In this document: one piece after another, positions 38,356-39,797 of the stretch | Numbering within the stretch: the stretch's first letter is position 1 | How the letters are laid out: each line of letters begins with the position of its first letter | NCBI GenBank assembly: GCA_031254615.1 | Contig: JAIRUC010000092.1 | Location: forward strand, 1 to 39,797 | Origin: Treponema sp. | GTDB taxonomy: Bacteria > Spirochaetota > Spirochaetia > Treponematales > Breznakiellaceae | Direction of reading: 5' to 3' | DNA length: 39,797 bases | Program-made: the position numbers and the translations under genes | Notes under the pieces: generated by a model | Database searches by the model: none | The model's input: only the letters and a program-made list of their open reading frames with translations | Told to the model about the DNA's origin: nothing

Positions 38356-39797
38356 TCAATCTACTTTAAACTTTGAAACTTCCCGCATCAAAGTGTCGAT
38401 GCCTTCGCGGTTTTTGTTGCTTATCTCGTTGACTTGGTTTACCGCTACATTTATCTGCTCCGCGCCGGAAGCCATCTCGTTCATGCCGCCGGTTATCTCC
38501 TGCGTCACTTTTTCAAGATTCTGGCTCTCGTGCATTACTTCCTTGCTGCCGTCAAGCATCTCCTCGGAGCCGCCCTTTACCTGCTGGGTAATGCTGTTCA
38601 AATCGCCTGTGGCATTTAATAGCTGCTTGCTTCCCGACTCCTGCTCTTCCATCGCGTTGCGGACATTTTCTTCCTGCACCGCTACGGTCTTGACGCTTGA
38701 GTCAATCGCCTCGAATTTGGTAAGCACGTTTTCGGTTGATTTGGTTATCTTGTCTATCGAACCTTTTATCTTTTTCAGAACATTACCGATGGTCTTTGAC
38801 TGCTCGCTGGAACTTTCCGCCAGTTTGCGGATTTCATCGGCGACAACGGCAAAGCCCTTGCCCGCCTCTCCCGCGTGAGCCGCTTCGATAGCGGCGTTCA
38901 TCGACAAGAGGTTGGTCTGGCTGGCGATGTTTTCCATTACCGAGTTAATCTCCAGCAAACCCTCCGACTCGCGGGCGATTTCCTGTATATCCTGAGACAC
39001 TTCCTGCAATCCGGTTCGGCCCACATCGGAGGCTTCCTGTAACGTGTTTACATTGGCGGCGTTATTTATCAGCGTATTGGTAACCGAATTGATGTTGGCT
39101 ACCATTTCCTCGATCGCCGATGAAGCCCGTGAAACATTATCGCTCTGGCTCTCAACATGACCGTTAAGTTTGTTGATGTTCGCTATTACCTGTTCCATAG
39201 TGGCGTTAGTTTCGGTAACGCTGGCGCTCTGGTTAAGGACTCTGCCTTTGATGCTTTGGATGTTAGCGGTAATCTGGTTCACCGCGGCGGCGGTTTCGGT
39301 CATGTTACTCGCAAGATCGTTGCCGATGTTATTCAAATTTGCCGCCTCTTTCTTGATGATTATAATCAGGTTTTTGATCTTCGCTATTGTTTCGTTAAAG
39401 TACATGGCAAGATCGCCAACCTCGTCTTTTGAATGGACGACAATGGTTCGCGTAAGATCGCCTTCGCCTTCGGCAATGTCCTTGAGCGTGTCCGCTACCG
39501 TAACGATTGGTTTGGTAGTTCTGCTGAGAACAATGTATATAATTACCGCCACTCCTGATAAGGCTGTCAGCGCGACAATGACGGCATATTTGATCATTTG
39601 ATAGACTTCCTTCATAATATACGAGCCCATGGTTCCGATTAATATCGACCAGGTTTCACCTGTATTTCCAATCTCAAGGGGCTGAAGCACAAAATAAGCA
39701 TTCTCCTTGAGGTTAGGATCATACGTACTGAATTCAAAGAACTTCCCCTCCTGTACTGCCTTAAAAGCTTCCTGTTGGTGGGAGCCGTATTCAAAAT
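38356..39797 (-). CDS. Methyl-accepting chemotaxis protein, N-terminus truncated by window edge
   Basis: HAMP-like segment ([28 protein letters not shown]) and signalling hairpin [40 protein letters not shown]. Frame stays open past the track start at 39690 to the window edge ([42 protein letters not shown]..., dCache-like). Confidence 0.95.
   Translation of the reverse strand, partial: FEYGSHQQEAFKAVQEGKFFEFSTYDPNLKENAYFVLQPLEIGNTGETWSILIGTMGSYIMKEVYQMIKYAVIVALTALSGVAVIIYIVLSRTTKPIVTVADTLKDIAEGEGDLTRTIVVHSKDEVGDLAMYFNETIAKIKNLIIIIKKEAANLNNIGNDLASNMTETAAAVNQITANIQSIKGRVLNQSASVTETNATMEQVIANINKLNGHVESQSDNVSRASSAIEEMVANINSVTNTLINNAANVNTLQEASDVGRTGLQEVSQDIQEIARESEGLLEINSVMENIASQTNLLSMNAAIEAAHAGEAGKGFAVVADEIRKLAESSSEQSKTIGNVLKKIKGSIDKITKSTENVLTKFEAIDSSVKTVAVQEENVRNAMEEQESGSKQLLNATGDLNSITQQVKGGSEEMLDGSKEVMHESQNLEKVTQEITGGMNEMASGAEQINVAVNQVNEISNKNREGIDTLMREVSKFKVD

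Noticed and set aside
1-39797. CRISPR arrays, tRNA/rRNA genes, intact insertion sequences or prophage
   Set aside because: No regularly spaced repeats, cloverleaf-like loci, transposase or phage proteins were recognised by eye; a tool search would be needed to exclude them.

Overview
The window looks like a spirochaete (Treponema-like) chromosome segment. This placement is an inference from the flagellar FlgF/FlgG/rod-binding operon, the MCP, the lipoproteins and the overall gene types; no phylogenetic search was run. Roughly the left 17.4 kb is a co-directional minus-strand surface-glycan locus. It encodes a dehydratase, two DegT-family aminotransferases, a PglD/NeuD-like acyltransferase, two KAS III enzymes, a FabG-like SDR, a free-standing ACP, an initiating sugar-phosphate transferase, LicD, a TagD-like cytidylyltransferase, a GT2, a candidate Wzy, a pyruvyltransferase-like protein, an FrhB-like Fe-S protein, a Wzx-type flippase, an exported NodB deacetylase, an exported PHP phosphodiesterase and RfbC. 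The middle carries an LRR protein with a C-terminal tandem ~30-aa repeat, a lipoprotein/radical-SAM-SPASM pair, a two-domain CsgG/LpoB-like lipoprotein, a Gfo/Idh oxidoreductase, a GT4-like glycosyltransferase, a solute-binding-protein remnant, a VOC protein and glyA. The right part carries a variant HD-domain protein, a MoxR/DUF58/transglutaminase-TPR module, a DHH phosphoesterase, the flagellar rod operon (with a sigma-28-like promoter match) and a truncated MCP. The most interesting candidates are the ACP/KASIII/SDR/KASIII/acyltransferase/aminotransferase/dehydratase run (a possible dedicated acyl-building pathway for an N-acylated amino sugar), the rSAM/lipoprotein pair, and the LRR plus tandem-repeat protein. 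No rRNA, tRNA, CRISPR array or intact mobile element was recognised by eye.
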